Shown: in pieces, positions 7,242 to 16,987 of the stretch
Layout: each line of letters opens with the position of its first letter
Position numbering within the stretch: the first letter of the stretch is position 1
From: Catenovulum adriaticum
Lineage (GTDB): Bacteria; Pseudomonadota; Gammaproteobacteria; Enterobacterales; Alteromonadaceae
Direction: 5' to 3'
Length of the DNA: 64,000 nt
Assembly (NCBI RefSeq): GCF_026725475.1
Contig: NZ_CP109965.1
Span: forward strand, 868,001-932,000
The notes under the pieces: generated by a model
Told to the model about the DNA's origin: nothing
Seen by the model: only the letters and a program-made list of their open reading frames with translations
Databases searched by the model: none
Translations under genes and position numbers: made by a program

Positions 7242-8642
7242 TTACGGCGCTAATAGCATTCCTGGAATAGTAATAGGTTGATAAACTTTACTGTTTGCTG
7301 GGGCTGTTAATGCCTTGGCTGCTGTCGATGGTTTACACTCGCCGTTTTCAAGATAATATAATGCAGCGCTTTGAGCTGGGTCGGCCAGCTGTGCCCAGTC
7401 ACCAGCTGGGTAATCTGAGCTCACTTCACAACCTGCCTCCAAGCCATTTAAATAATCGGCAAAGCCAAGTGAATTTTCAGTTTGAAAATTAACCGCGAGC
7501 AAAGTCTGGTTGCAAATATCATAACCATCTTGTTCACCTTTATTGGCATAAAATCCTACGGGTTTACCATAAGTATCTTGGCCAACTTGAGTGAGGTTTA
7601 AATACGGATTTAATCCATTAATGACTGACTCACTGGCGGAGGCTGAGCGGCCATTAGTTAGTACAACCAACTCATTTAAATTTAAACTATTGCTTAGTAT
7701 TTGATTGTAGCTAGCGCCTTTTTCACTATTGATTAAATCTTCAACGGTAAAGTCCGCATCTAAACTTACGAGGTTTTGATTATGGGTGATATTTAAAAAT
7801 ACTTCGCCATCTAATTTATCCCCTGCTAGGTAAAGCGATAACCTGGCTGCTACACTTAATAAACCGCCACCGTTGTCACGTAAATCTAACACAAAATGGT
7901 CAATATTTTGGTTTTTGAAATAGCTAAATGCGTTATCAATTTCATCTGCGCTATTTTCAAAAAAGCCAGTAGGAAAAGACAAATAAGCGACATTACCCGC
8001 GTTAGTTGAAATAACTTTAGCAAGTGCAACGGTATTAATAGTAATTTTTTCTTTTTGAATTAATTGGCTAAATTCTATATTTTGAGGCGTAGTCCAAGAA
8101 AATCTAAGTGAGTATCCCTGTGTATCTGGACCTAATAAATCAAAAAACTCTGTAAGCTGATAAGGTTCGGATAGCCAATCGACAACTGTCGTTGCAGCAA
8201 CCATACCTATTTTTGTGATTTTATCACCTCGCTTTAAGCCTGCTACGTCAGCAGGTGAATTTTGGTAAACCTGATAGACAATTAATTCACCGTTAACAGG
8301 GCCGAATTCGACACCATAATCTAATCCTGAGCCTGTAATGGTCTCTTCCCAGCGATCCGTTGGAATCGCATAACTAAACCTGTCGCCGGCTGCAACGACA
8401 TCCTCTAGCAACTCATTGGTATCTGTATAATTGGCAAACGCTTTCTTGGGGATAGATAACTCATCAAGCCATAAGTATTCCAGCGCTAAAGTATCATACC
8501 AATAGCTATGCAAACTGTCCTTGGAGCATTTTTCTTCGAGTGTTGATTGAGAAAGTGAATTGTCAGAATCTGAGGAGCCGCCACAAGATGATAATACAGC
8601 GATAGTCGCAGCAATAAGCGGTAATTTTAATCCTAAGCGCAT
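7242..8642 (-). CDS. S41-family peptidase, lipoprotein with PDZ domain
   Basis: A predicted lipoprotein: the signal peptide ends LSSC at residues 17-20, with the Cys followed by a GGSSDSD linker. A PDZ domain occupies about residues 105-180 (GVEFGPVNGELIVYQVYQNS, then GLKRGDKITKIG). The S41 catalytic domain follows, with VLDLRDNGGG near 250 and the nucleophile Ser in GRSASASE near 335, then a Lys in QDTYGKPVGFY that would complete the Ser-Lys dyad. It resembles the tail-specific or C-terminal-processing proteases that degrade or trim envelope proteins. Asp, not Ser, follows GGSS, but whether it stays in the inner membrane cannot be told. AGGGA lies upstream of the ATG. A separate putative outer-membrane gene sits just upstream on the same strand. 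Confidence 0.85.
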   Translation of the reverse strand: MRLGLKLPLIAATIAVLSSCGGSSDSDNSLSQSTLEEKCSKDSLHSYWYDTLALEYLWLDELSIPKKAFANYTDTNELLEDVVAAGDRFSYAIPTDRWEETITGSGLDYGVEFGPVNGELIVYQVYQNSPADVAGLKRGDKITKIGMVAATTVVDWLSEPYQLTEFFDLLGPDTQGYSLRFSWTTPQNIEFSQLIQKEKITINTVALAKVISTNAGNVAYLSFPTGFFENSADEIDNAFSYFKNQNIDHFVLDLRDNGGGLLSVAARLSLYLAGDKLDGEVFLNITHNQNLVSLDADFTVEDLINSEKGASYNQILSNSLNLNELVVLTNGRSASASESVINGLNPYLNLTQVGQDTYGKPVGFYANKGEQDGYDICNQTLLAVNFQTENSLGFADYLNGLEAGCEVSSDYPAGDWAQLADPAQSAALYYLENGECKPSTAAKALTAPANSKVYQPITIPGMLLAP

Positions 8643-8745
8643 TGTTATTTTCCCTAATTTTAGATGTTGTTTTTAGAAGTTAGAGAATAATGCGAGAGAA
8701 TCAGAGAATCAAGTTAATTGTTACCAATTTGTTTCAATTTTCCGA

Positions 8746-9333
8746 TTAAAAGTGAAAGCTGCCATGCACACCATAAACTTTATTTTCAGCAATAATTTGT
8801 GCATGCATACCTGCTGAAATATGACGATTAAAATAATAATCACTGGTTAACTTTAACCCTAAACGGTTTTGTTCAAACTGTTGTGGCATACGATACACCA
8901 CAGCGCTATAAAGGCGTAACCTTGATGAAAGTTTAATGCCGGTGCCTGCTTCAAGTTGAATGCTATCGTTTGAATTTGTACTAGGTTGGCGTCGTTTAAC
9001 GGTTTTATCCGTCAGATCATTTTGATAAAGCAAACTGGTTTTTAAATTGACTCTAGCTGAAAATGGATAGCGATAACTAATGCCGGTTAAATGGCTTTGG
9101 TTACGCAAATCTACCTGAGCAATTACATAGACTTGTTTTTGTGTTTGTTTGGTACTAGCGCCAGAAATATTAGGCGTTGTTTTAGCCTTTAATGACACGG
9201 CTTGATTTGGGTCGAGTTGAAAATAAGCTAAAGTGGATTCTTTATTGGTTAAAACAGTTTTGGATTCAATTGCCTTTACCTGAATGCTAATTAATAGACA
9301 GCTAACCAACATCAATACTTTGTATTGCTCCAT
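8746..9333 (-). CDS. Putative outer-membrane beta-barrel protein, unknown function
   Basis: A 195-residue protein with a signal peptide (VLMLVSCLLISIQVKA, about residues 6-21). The mature part has alternating polar and hydrophobic strands, for example ISYRYPFSARVNLKTSLLYQ, RLRLYSAVVYRMP and RLGLKLTSDYYFN. It ends in GVHGSFHF, with the C-terminal Phe typical of BAM-inserted barrels. That suggests a small barrel of perhaps 8 strands. No family is recognised. GGAG lies 8-9 bases before the ATG. It is 103 bases upstream of the S41 protease on the same strand and may be cotranscribed. Confidence 0.55.
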   Translation of the reverse strand: MEQYKVLMLVSCLLISIQVKAIESKTVLTNKESTLAYFQLDPNQAVSLKAKTTPNISGASTKQTQKQVYVIAQVDLRNQSHLTGISYRYPFSARVNLKTSLLYQNDLTDKTVKRRQPSTNSNDSIQLEAGTGIKLSSRLRLYSAVVYRMPQQFEQNRLGLKLTSDYYFNRHISAGMHAQIIAENKVYGVHGSFHF

Positions 9334-9497
9334 AGCGTGTGCTCCGCCGTGTAAGTTGACCGTGAAATTTTATTTTATTTTTTCATAACAAAATTAAGTG
9401 TAGTCTAAAAACAAAAAACATTGGTTATTTTTTTATGCGATTTATTAGATTTATTGGTAAATGCCTAAGTAGGCTAAGTAGATGGGGCTCATAAACT

Positions 9498-9524
9498 TAC
9501 ACCGTTTTAGTTAAAAACGGTGTA
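9498..9524 (-). terminator. Probable terminator hairpin after orn
   Basis: TACACCGTTTT (9498-9508) pairs with AAAACGGTGTA (9514-9524) around a 5-base loop. The arms give T-rich and A-rich flanks in both directions. It lies about 45 bases after the orn stop codon. Confidence 0.55.
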
Positions 9525-9568
9525 TTTATGGATTGTGTATCGTTTGTAAGATCAAAAACGGTCGGGAT

Positions 9569-10114
9569 TTATAGTTTGAAAAAATGCGTTTTGTATTCAA
9601 TTAACTCAGCGATAGATTCTTTTATATCATCTAACGCTAAATGTGCGCCTTTTTTCTGGAACCCCTCTAACAATTCGGGTTTCCAACGTCGTGCAAGTTC
9701 TTTAACTGTGCTGACATCTAAATTTCGGTAATGGAAAAATTGCTCTAATTCAGGCATATGAATATGCATAAACCGTCGGTCTTGGCCTATGCTATTGCCA
9801 CACATCGGAGATTTCCCCGCAGGGACATATTGAGCTAAAAAGTTAATGGTTTCTTGGCTCGCAGTGGCTAAATCGGTGCTACTATCTTTACAGCGCTGCG
9901 TTAAACCCGATTTACCATGTTGGTTAACGCACCATTCATCCATATTATCTAAAATTTCATCTGACTGGTGAATTGCAAAAACAGGTCCTTCAGCAATAAT
10001 GTTCAGTTCACTGTCGGTGACTATGGTCGCAATTTCTAAAATTTTATCGGTTGCTGGCTCTAAGCCAGTCATTTCTAAATCCAGCCAAATCAGGTTATTT
10101 TCGCTAAATGACAT
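9569..10114 (-). CDS. orn: Oligoribonuclease
   Basis: Orn degrades 2-5 nucleotide RNAs, including pGpG from cyclic-di-GMP turnover, to mononucleotides in the cytoplasm. At 181 residues it has the standard length. DEDDh motifs are visible: D12 and E14 in WLDLEMTGLEP, an Asp in SIGQDRRFMHIHMPEL, and the closing His/Asp pair in HLALDDIKESI. AGGA lies 6-7 bases before the ATG. It is divergent from rsgA, as in many gammaproteobacteria. Confidence 0.96.
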   Translation of the reverse strand: MSFSENNLIWLDLEMTGLEPATDKILEIATIVTDSELNIIAEGPVFAIHQSDEILDNMDEWCVNQHGKSGLTQRCKDSSTDLATASQETINFLAQYVPAGKSPMCGNSIGQDRRFMHIHMPELEQFFHYRNLDVSTVKELARRWKPELLEGFQKKGAHLALDDIKESIAELIEYKTHFFKL

Positions 10115-10284
10115 ATATGTTCCTAAACAACATCCTTTCTTATCAATGCATAGTGTACAATAGAAGCATCTTAAAAAAGTGGTTAATACGCAATTTGCTC
10201 AGCAGCTTAACAAATTGTATGTTAGCTTGATACGATTGCGCCCATTTGGGTTATCTTTCATTATTATTCATTAAAAGTAGCACT

Positions 10285-11316
10285 GTGGCAAAAAAACAAA
10301 AATTAACTAAACAACAACTTAGACGAATGAAGTCTAATCGTAACAAAAAAATTAACGAAACTGAACAAACTCAGCTCGATACTAGTTTGTTGGGAGATAG
10401 TTTTGAGGGTCGAGTGATCAGTCGATTTGGCCAACATGCCGATATCGAAGATGAGCAAGGCCAGTTACGACGTTGCGATATTCGCCGAACGATTGATTCT
10501 TTAGTCGCCGGAGACGCGGTAATTTGCCGTGAAAATCAAGCTGAAAGCGGTAATCAAGGGGTGATCGAAGCCGTTAAGCCACGATCGTCTTTATTAACGC
10601 GTCCTGATTTTTATGATGGGGTAAAACCAGTGGCTGCGAATATTGACCAAGTGGTTATTTTATCTTCAATTCGTCCGGAGTTATCTTTGCATATTATTGA
10701 CCGTTATTTGGTTGCGGTTGAAAATATGGGCGCTACACCTGTTATTGCAATTAATAAAGCTGATTTATTGACAGATGTTGAAAAACAAACGCTTGAAGCA
10801 GAATTGGCTTATTATAAAACCATTGGTTATCAGGTTTATTGGTTGAGTGTAAAACAAGCACAAGGGTTGGCTCAAATAGAAGATGTGCTGGCGGATAAAA
10901 TTTCTATTGTGGTCGGGCAATCAGGCGTTGGTAAATCGTCATTAGTAAATCGTTTATTGCCAGAAACAGATGCATTAACTAATGAAATATCGGATAATTC
11001 AGGTTTAGGTACACACACCACTACTGTGGCGCGCTTATATCATTTACCTAGTTCAGGCGAGTTAATTGATTCTCCAGGGGTTCGTGAATTCGCTTTATGG
11101 CATTTGACCGAATCTCAGATATTTGATGGGTTTGTTGAATTTGAGCAATATCGCCACTTGTGTAAATTTAGAGACTGCAAACATTTAGATGATCCTAAAT
11201 GTGGTTTACGCGCAGCAGTTGAAAATGGAGATATTAAAGCGTCTCGGCTTGAGCACTACCACCGAATTATTCAATCAGTGAGTGAAAACAAGCCATCGTA
11301 TATCCCCAATAGCTAA
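10285..11316 (+). CDS. rsgA: Small ribosomal subunit biogenesis GTPase RsgA
   Basis: RsgA (YjeQ) is a circularly permuted GTPase that checks late 30S subunit maturation. An OB-fold comes first (about residues 35-100), with LLTRPDFYDGVKPVAANIDQ. The G domain is in permuted order: the NKAD motif near 155, then GQSGVGKSS, then DSPGVREF. The C-terminal zinc site follows (CKFRDCKHLDDPKCG). GTG at 10285 is chosen because the family starts with a Lys-rich segment like MAKKQKLTKQQLRR. An extension to 10246 would add residues the family lacks. At 343 residues it matches the E. coli protein. Psd follows closely. Confidence 0.95.
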   Translation: MAKKQKLTKQQLRRMKSNRNKKINETEQTQLDTSLLGDSFEGRVISRFGQHADIEDEQGQLRRCDIRRTIDSLVAGDAVICRENQAESGNQGVIEAVKPRSSLLTRPDFYDGVKPVAANIDQVVILSSIRPELSLHIIDRYLVAVENMGATPVIAINKADLLTDVEKQTLEAELAYYKTIGYQVYWLSVKQAQGLAQIEDVLADKISIVVGQSGVGKSSLVNRLLPETDALTNEISDNSGLGTHTTTVARLYHLPSSGELIDSPGVREFALWHLTESQIFDGFVEFEQYRHLCKFRDCKHLDDPKCGLRAAVENGDIKASRLEHYHRIIQSVSENKPSYIPNS

Positions 11317-11358
11317 ATTGGTACTGAACAAGTGAATGAAAATGATAAGGAAACTTTT

Positions 11359-12216
11359 GTGTCATTAGAAAAAATAAAAATTGGGTTGCAATACTGTACC
11401 CCTCAACATGCATTATCTCGACTTGTTGGTTGGTTGGCAGCGTCAGAAAATAAATTGATTAGCCAAACTTTTATTAAGTGTTTTGCTAAAAGATTTAATA
11501 TTAGTTTAGCGGAAGCTCAAATAGAACACTTTGGTGAGTTTAAGTCATTTAATGAGTTTTTTACTCGTGCGCTTAAACCTGATGCTCGTCCAATTGCTGA
11601 ATCAAAAACGGCTATTGTGAGTCCGGTTGATGGGCAAGTCAGCCAAGCAATGAAAATAGAGCAAGACTCAATTTTTCAAGCGAAAGGCCATCATTACAGT
11701 TTAACAACCCTATTAGGCGGTGATGAAGAAAATGCTAAGCCATTTCAAAATGGCGACTTTGCGACAATATATCTATCACCAAGTGATTATCACCGCATTC
11801 ATATGCCATGCGATGGTAAATTAAAGAAGATGATTTACGTACCGGGTAAATTATTTTCGGTAAATCACGCTACTACACGTCATGTACCTGAGTTGTTTGC
11901 ACGCAATGAAAGGTTGGTATGCTTTTTTGATACTGAGTTTGGTGAAATGGCAATGGTTTTGGTTGGCGCTATGATAGTTGCCAGCATTGAAACAGTATGG
12001 GCAGGCAATATTACACCGCCAACAGGTGCTCGTACTTTTACTTGGCACTATACAGATAGCGATAATATTACTTTGCGAAAAGGACAAGAAATGGGGCGCT
12101 TTAAGCTAGGCTCAACTGTTGTTTGTACCTTTCCTGAAAATACTCTTCAATTTAACGCCGACTTTGGTGCAGAAACTAAAGTAAAACTGGGCGAGTCGAT
12201 CGCACAAGTTATTTAA
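11359..12216 (+). CDS. psd: Phosphatidylserine decarboxylase proenzyme
   Basis: Psd makes phosphatidylethanolamine at the inner membrane. The proenzyme cleaves itself before Ser252 in FKLGSTVV, turning that Ser into the pyruvoyl cofactor and leaving a 34-residue alpha chain. Conserved blocks include SPVDGQVSQ, LSPSDYHRIHMPCDGKL, ATIYLSP and ARNERLVCFFDTEFG. GTG at 11359, with AAGGA at 11347-11351, gives a start that matches the family; an earlier in-frame GTG at 11332 would add nine residues. The alpha chain is shorter than in E. coli, lacking its acidic tail. Confidence 0.94.
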   Translation: MSLEKIKIGLQYCTPQHALSRLVGWLAASENKLISQTFIKCFAKRFNISLAEAQIEHFGEFKSFNEFFTRALKPDARPIAESKTAIVSPVDGQVSQAMKIEQDSIFQAKGHHYSLTTLLGGDEENAKPFQNGDFATIYLSPSDYHRIHMPCDGKLKKMIYVPGKLFSVNHATTRHVPELFARNERLVCFFDTEFGEMAMVLVGAMIVASIETVWAGNITPPTGARTFTWHYTDSDNITLRKGQEMGRFKLGSTVVCTFPENTLQFNADFGAETKVKLGESIAQVI

Positions 12217-12225
12217 TAAGGTTTT

Positions 12226-13110
12226 ATGTCGTTACCTACCTCCTCTCAAGCAGAGCAAAAACTTGCTCTGCTACAAATTCATGTTGGCGTTTTATTATTA
12301 GGTGGAACCGCTTTATTTTCTAAACTCATTCCATTGCCGGGTGATGCAATTACCTTTGGCCGCGCAGTGATCGCCGGATTATTTTTAGTTATTCTGGTTA
12401 AATTGACCGAGGGGAAACTTAAGTTAAATAGTCGACAAGATCTCATAAATGGCATTATCTTAGGTGTATTTATGGCGATTCATTGGGTTACTTATTTTTT
12501 GGCTATGCAATATTCAACGGTTGCGACAGGGATGATTGCTTTGTATACCTATCCGGTGATGATTGTTTTATTTGAACCTTTAATGCACAAACAAATTCCT
12601 AATAAGCAAGATATAGTGATAGCGCTGGTGGTGTTAATTGGCGTTGTATTATTAATTCCCGATTTAAGTTTAGATAGTGAATATACCTTGGGTATTTTGT
12701 TAGGTGTGTTTTCAGCTGTTTTTTTTGCAGCGCGCAATATTATGAATCGTCGTGTGTTTTCACACTACACAGGTACTAAGAATATGATGGTTCAAGCGAT
12801 TGTTGTGGCGATTATTTTATTTCCATTTGAGTACCATCATTTTTACGTAGGGTTACCGTTATCCACTTGGTTATGGCTTATTTTGTTGGGTGTTGTATTC
12901 ACGGCATTGCCGCATTCATTAATTGTAAATGGGCTGCGGCATGTTAAAGCTAAAACCATGAGTTTAGTATCTTGTTTATCACCTTTTTATGGGACTGTTT
13001 TTGCTATATTTATTCTGGCAGAATACCCCAACCTACAAACCATGATTGGTGGCAGTTTAGTTGTCTGTGCAGCCATGTACGAAACTTTACACGCGCATAA
13101 ACAAACTTAG
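12226..13110 (+). CDS. EamA/DMT-family transporter
   Basis: A hydrophobic 294-residue protein with about ten membrane segments and two EamA repeats (about 20-150 and 160-290). It shows the DMT pattern: a Gly-rich first helix (LLLGGTALFSKLIPLPG), then LGVFMAIHWVTYFLAMQYST ending the first repeat's conserved stretch. Members export amino acids, metabolites or drugs; the substrate cannot be told. It begins 9 bases after psd and ends 7 bases before the GDPD gene, so it lies in the rsgA-psd transcription unit. Confidence 0.85.
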   Translation: MSLPTSSQAEQKLALLQIHVGVLLLGGTALFSKLIPLPGDAITFGRAVIAGLFLVILVKLTEGKLKLNSRQDLINGIILGVFMAIHWVTYFLAMQYSTVATGMIALYTYPVMIVLFEPLMHKQIPNKQDIVIALVVLIGVVLLIPDLSLDSEYTLGILLGVFSAVFFAARNIMNRRVFSHYTGTKNMMVQAIVVAIILFPFEYHHFYVGLPLSTWLWLILLGVVFTALPHSLIVNGLRHVKAKTMSLVSCLSPFYGTVFAIFILAEYPNLQTMIGGSLVVCAAMYETLHAHKQT

Positions 13111-13117
13111 GAATCAC

Positions 13118-13819
13118 ATGCAAATTATCGCTCATCGAGGTGCCAGCGGCACTGCACCTGAAAATACAATAACTGCATTTCAGTTGGCGTTAGACGCAGG
13201 TGTGAGTGGTATTGAATTAGATGTTCAAATGGTAAGTGGTGTGGCGGTTGTACTGCATGACAGGTGGTTACAAAAAACGACAAATGGGATGGGGTTAACA
13301 CAAGATATTGATCTAGCTTATTTACAAAGCTTAGATGCCGGAGGTGGGCAATCTGTACCTAGGTTAGGTGATGTTTTACAGCTTATTAATGGAAGCTGTT
13401 TAGTGAATATTGAGCTTAAAGCGCCAGATTGCGAATTGGCTGTATTAGCTGAAATTGAATATGCGTTAGCCGCGTTAAATTTTTCGGTTGAACAATTTTT
13501 GATTTCCTCTTTTAATCACCATAGTTTACAGAAAATCAAGCAGCTTGCCCCTGAATTAAAACTGGGGGCGTTAACTGCCAATTTACCCTTAAGTTATGCT
13601 CAATTTGCTACTGATATACAAGCTTGGTCTGTTCATTGTGCCATTGACTTTATTGATCAAGCATTTGTAGATGATGCACATCAACGGGGGTTACAAGTGT
13701 GGGTTTATACTGTTAATCAAATTGAAGACATTGATGCGATGCTGAAATTGGGCGTTGACGCAATTTTTACCGATTATCCTAGCCGTTCGATTCAATATTT
13801 AAACTCTATTTCTTGTTAA
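13118..13819 (+). CDS. Glycerophosphodiester phosphodiesterase (cytoplasmic type)
   Basis: It hydrolyses glycerophosphodiesters to glycerol-3-phosphate and an alcohol, recycling phospholipid head-group debris. The GDPD TIM-barrel signatures are clear: IAHRGASGTAPENTITAF at the N-terminus with the catalytic His, GIELDVQMV with the metal-binding Glu/Asp, LHDRWLQKTTNG with the second His, and NIELKAP. At 233 residues without a signal peptide it fits the cytoplasmic UgpQ type. ATG 13118, with TAGGA at 13108-13112, is the start. It is the last gene of the rsgA unit and is convergent with tmcA. Confidence 0.9.
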   Translation: MQIIAHRGASGTAPENTITAFQLALDAGVSGIELDVQMVSGVAVVLHDRWLQKTTNGMGLTQDIDLAYLQSLDAGGGQSVPRLGDVLQLINGSCLVNIELKAPDCELAVLAEIEYALAALNFSVEQFLISSFNHHSLQKIKQLAPELKLGALTANLPLSYAQFATDIQAWSVHCAIDFIDQAFVDDAHQRGLQVWVYTVNQIEDIDAMLKLGVDAIFTDYPSRSIQYLNSISC

Positions 13820-13856
13820 AGATAATTTTACGATCACAACGCGAGGTTCATTTTAG

Positions 13857-15962
13857 TTATTTTGAGTTGTTAACTAATAACAGCGCAAAAATTTCTCTTA
13901 ATTTATTAATAACGGCTTTTTTCCCCGATAAATTAAATGTTAAGCACAGTTTTTTCATTTCCCATTGCGATAATAATGCGCGATACAATAATGCGCTTTC
14001 AAATTCAGATACTGTGTTTACAACATGGGTGGCGTTATCAATACAATACATGGCTAATGTTGCTTGGGCCGAAAAGTAATTGCTGGCATGAAATGCAAAC
14101 CCATGAATAAACTGCATATTAATTTGAGCAGAGACTTGTGTCGGCAATTGCGGTATAGGTTTACTACTTAGCCATAACCAGATGAGATCCGCTGGGATAT
14201 TTTGGTACCTTGTGGTTAATAAATAGCGAATTTGAATATGATTTTGCTGCGCGATATGTTGAAGTAATTGCTTGGCAGGCGCCGACAAAGGACGCATCAC
14301 TAAACTTGAAAATAGTCCTGTGTTGGTTTCAGCCGTTGTGCTGCTTCTAGCCAAATTAAACTGATTTTTAAGCCAAAATTTAAATAAATTGGCGCTGGTC
14401 GCAAAACTACTAGCAAGGTAATCTATGTTTTGTATTGTTGCTTGCTGGTAAAGCCAATTTAATAACTGACTGCCGTGCCCTTGCTGCTGGCATTGAGGGT
14501 CTACTGCAATTCTGACGATTCGCCAACCAGCTAATTTTGCAAATTCATCATAGCCAGTTTGGGCGGCAATTAATTGAGGTGTTAAATGGCCATTCGGGCG
14601 TCTTTTTCCTTGTTGGCATTCACTCGCTAATGTAGCTGGAAGCGGGCCTTCAATTGATATTAAACATACGCCAATTATTTGTTGGGCTTGATTTTGCATT
14701 ATACAAACTTGCATATCAGGGCTGTCTAATAAATAACGCAAATCTGATGGCGTAGTACGGTAGTGGGCTTGGATCAATAATCCAAATACAGCTTGTAACT
14801 TGTGTTCATGCTGAAGAAGCTCAGTTTTGGATAACCAAGTGATTGAATCCTGAGCGCTTGCAGAGATTAAATTGGGCTCAGCATTTAATAAAAATACACG
14901 ATTTAACCAATTTTCTAGCGGATCTCCTACTGCCCAACGAATGGGCTTTTCTAAGCTAAATTGGGCAAGGGTATATTGTTTAAGTTTGAGTTGATTAATA
15001 AATTTTTTGCTAAATCCTTTGCCTGAACCTTCGTATCCATGCTCGGTTGTGGCGTAAACAATAAAGGGATATATTTGTGCCAATTGTTTTAAAATTTGAG
15101 CTGGCAAAGCTGCGGCTTCATCAATAATTAAGACATCATAAACTGGCTTATTTTGTAAAAGCGCATCGGGCGCATTAAAATCAAGCTCGATATTTTTTGG
15201 GTCGACTTGTGCTGATATTAAGCTTTTCTTAAACCAAGCTTGGCAAGTTAACGTGCAGTTTTTTGCTGGGGCGGTAATGCAAATAGAGCTTAGGGGCGAG
15301 GTTTGACGTATTTTTGCAGCAATAGTACCTAGAGTCGCTGATTTACCTCTGCCTCGCTCAGCCGTAATAATATAATGCCCAGCGTTTTTTTGACTAACCT
15401 GGTCGATAATTTCTATTTGGGCAGGTGTTAAATGCGTTATTTTTTGCCAGTTTTTAGAAGGTTGAGTTGGAACGTTAAGCCATTGTGGTGTTAATTGGGT
15501 TTGCGCAGATTGTGAAACAAAGTAAGCTTGTTTACTGGCTTTTGTTAATGTTATTAAGCGCTGAATAAATAGCGAGTAGTGAGGTTTATTTTGAGCTTGC
15601 CAAGGCATAAACCGGGCAATATCTGGATCATCAATTAAAATATCTTGAGATAGGGTTAATACTAAAACGCCACCCGCCTTAATACTGCCAGCTAATGCAC
15701 AAATAGCATCTGGATTTAACCCTACTTGGCTGTCTATCCAAATATAGTCAAACTCTTGCCCGAGCCATTGCTGATAATGTTTTATTCCTGCTTGAGTTTG
15801 GTTGTTGGTGTGAGTAAAAATTAAACCGTTATTGCCATTAGCCGCTTGACATAATTGAGTCGCTTGTTCCGTTCTCCAAGCATGATCGCCTTGAATTATA
15901 ACAACACAGCGCCAGCCAGCTTGCTTAAATGCAGTAAATGGAAATAAGGTTAAATTTGACAT
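13857..15962 (-). CDS. tmcA: tRNA(Met) cytidine acetyltransferase TmcA
   Basis: TmcA makes N4-acetylcytidine at the wobble base of elongator tRNA-Met, using ATP and acetyl-CoA. Domains in order: an N-terminal DUF1726-type domain, a RecA-like helicase core with Walker A AERGRGKSATLG near residue 205 and DEAAALP (Walker B) near 285, a GNAT acetyltransferase core around 410-560 (IVRIAVDPQCQQQGHGSQLL), and a C-terminal tRNA-binding domain. ATG 15962 is chosen because the family starts about 20 residues before the first beta strand (GWRCVVIIQG). A longer frame to a TTG at 16055 lacks support. At 701 residues it is slightly longer than E. coli TmcA. Confidence 0.93.
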   Translation of the reverse strand: MSNLTLFPFTAFKQAGWRCVVIIQGDHAWRTEQATQLCQAANGNNGLIFTHTNNQTQAGIKHYQQWLGQEFDYIWIDSQVGLNPDAICALAGSIKAGGVLVLTLSQDILIDDPDIARFMPWQAQNKPHYSLFIQRLITLTKASKQAYFVSQSAQTQLTPQWLNVPTQPSKNWQKITHLTPAQIEIIDQVSQKNAGHYIITAERGRGKSATLGTIAAKIRQTSPLSSICITAPAKNCTLTCQAWFKKSLISAQVDPKNIELDFNAPDALLQNKPVYDVLIIDEAAALPAQILKQLAQIYPFIVYATTEHGYEGSGKGFSKKFINQLKLKQYTLAQFSLEKPIRWAVGDPLENWLNRVFLLNAEPNLISASAQDSITWLSKTELLQHEHKLQAVFGLLIQAHYRTTPSDLRYLLDSPDMQVCIMQNQAQQIIGVCLISIEGPLPATLASECQQGKRRPNGHLTPQLIAAQTGYDEFAKLAGWRIVRIAVDPQCQQQGHGSQLLNWLYQQATIQNIDYLASSFATSANLFKFWLKNQFNLARSSTTAETNTGLFSSLVMRPLSAPAKQLLQHIAQQNHIQIRYLLTTRYQNIPADLIWLWLSSKPIPQLPTQVSAQINMQFIHGFAFHASNYFSAQATLAMYCIDNATHVVNTVSEFESALLYRALLSQWEMKKLCLTFNLSGKKAVINKLREIFALLLVNNSK

Positions 15963-16067
15963 CAGTTTATCGTTTTTATGCTTTAGTGCATTGTAACAAT
16001 AATTGCTGCGCTTATCATTTTTTTGCAATGTGAACGGCGACTTAGCGTGAAACAATTTACGGTAAAT

Positions 16068-16829
16068 TTAAGCTATTTTAAAGCTGTCATACTTTTTGGA
16101 CTTGATTAATAATTGGTTCAGCGATTGTTTTATATGGGCAAAATTAGGTTCGGTTAAACTAAAGCGGCTATTAAATTTAATTTTTTCAGTTGTTAGCTGC
16201 GCGGTTTGGATTTGTAAATGCACATCTAAATAATCGATAAATGTTTCAAAGCAAAAAGTAACGGACAAGTCATCGGGTAAGTCGGGGTTTGTCGTATTGT
16301 TATATTTAAATTTTTGGATGTAATTTAAAGTTGCTTGTTTATGCAATTTATTTTGGTTAACCCAGCATAGTGTTTGTGTAAAGCCGAGTTGAGTTAGTGC
16401 ATTTAAAAAGTAAGTCCCTAGTTGGGTATGACGTATAATGAGTGGATAAGTTTGCGTGTACACTTCGCCTGTAGCGGTAAAGAAAACAATATCTAGATTA
16501 ATTTTATTCGCTGAATTAGAAACAGGGCAATTTAGTGGTAACTCAATGAGATAAAAATTCTGACAATGTTGTTTAGGTTGCAACAGTAGGTTTTTTGCCA
16601 AAGTGGGTTGAGTAATCAGTACTTTGCTTTGTTCATAAGTTTGTGCTAATTCGTTAAACTGGCAAGTAATGCGAGCTTGGATTGTTTGAATATACTCTTC
16701 GTGTTGCCCACCTTGGGTATATAAGGTTAAGCCTATTGACTGACCAGGGGCGTATTGTGATTGCTCTAACTTGGCGTTAAAAAACGTTTTAGGTTGGCTG
16801 AGTTGCTCGATCCATTTTAATAAAGGCAT
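16068..16829 (-). CDS. Spo0M-like (arrestin-fold) protein
   Basis: A 253-residue soluble protein. The pattern of FNAKLEQSQYAPGQSIGLTL, a Gly-rich GG turn followed by EEYIQTIQARITC, and later NLDIVFFTATGEV resembles bacterial Spo0M / SpoOM-like proteins, which adopt an arrestin-like beta-sandwich. In Bacillus, Spo0M affects sporulation and cell division. In gammaproteobacteria the role is unknown. AAGGA is 8 bases before the ATG. It is followed by tmcA after 105 bases. The family assignment rests on pattern recognition only. Confidence 0.5.
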   Translation of the reverse strand: MPLLKWIEQLSQPKTFFNAKLEQSQYAPGQSIGLTLYTQGGQHEEYIQTIQARITCQFNELAQTYEQSKVLITQPTLAKNLLLQPKQHCQNFYLIELPLNCPVSNSANKINLDIVFFTATGEVYTQTYPLIIRHTQLGTYFLNALTQLGFTQTLCWVNQNKLHKQATLNYIQKFKYNNTTNPDLPDDLSVTFCFETFIDYLDVHLQIQTAQLTTEKIKFNSRFSLTEPNFAHIKQSLNQLLIKSKKYDSFKIA

Positions 16830-16987
16830 GACCGCTTTCCTTGCTGGTGATGAGTTACCTATTTATTAGAGTAGCAAATTGGCAGTTATCCGCAAGAGGT
16901 TGTAGGGCTGATTATTAAAGGTCAGATCTGTATCTCAAAACGTAACAATACGCTTTGAGATAATTAAATGTTTGAAAGTGGAAAATA

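Noticed and set aside
13813..14079. Rightward open frame opposite the tmcA 3' end
   Set aside because: It overlaps the conserved tmcA coding sequence in antisense and shows no independent support.
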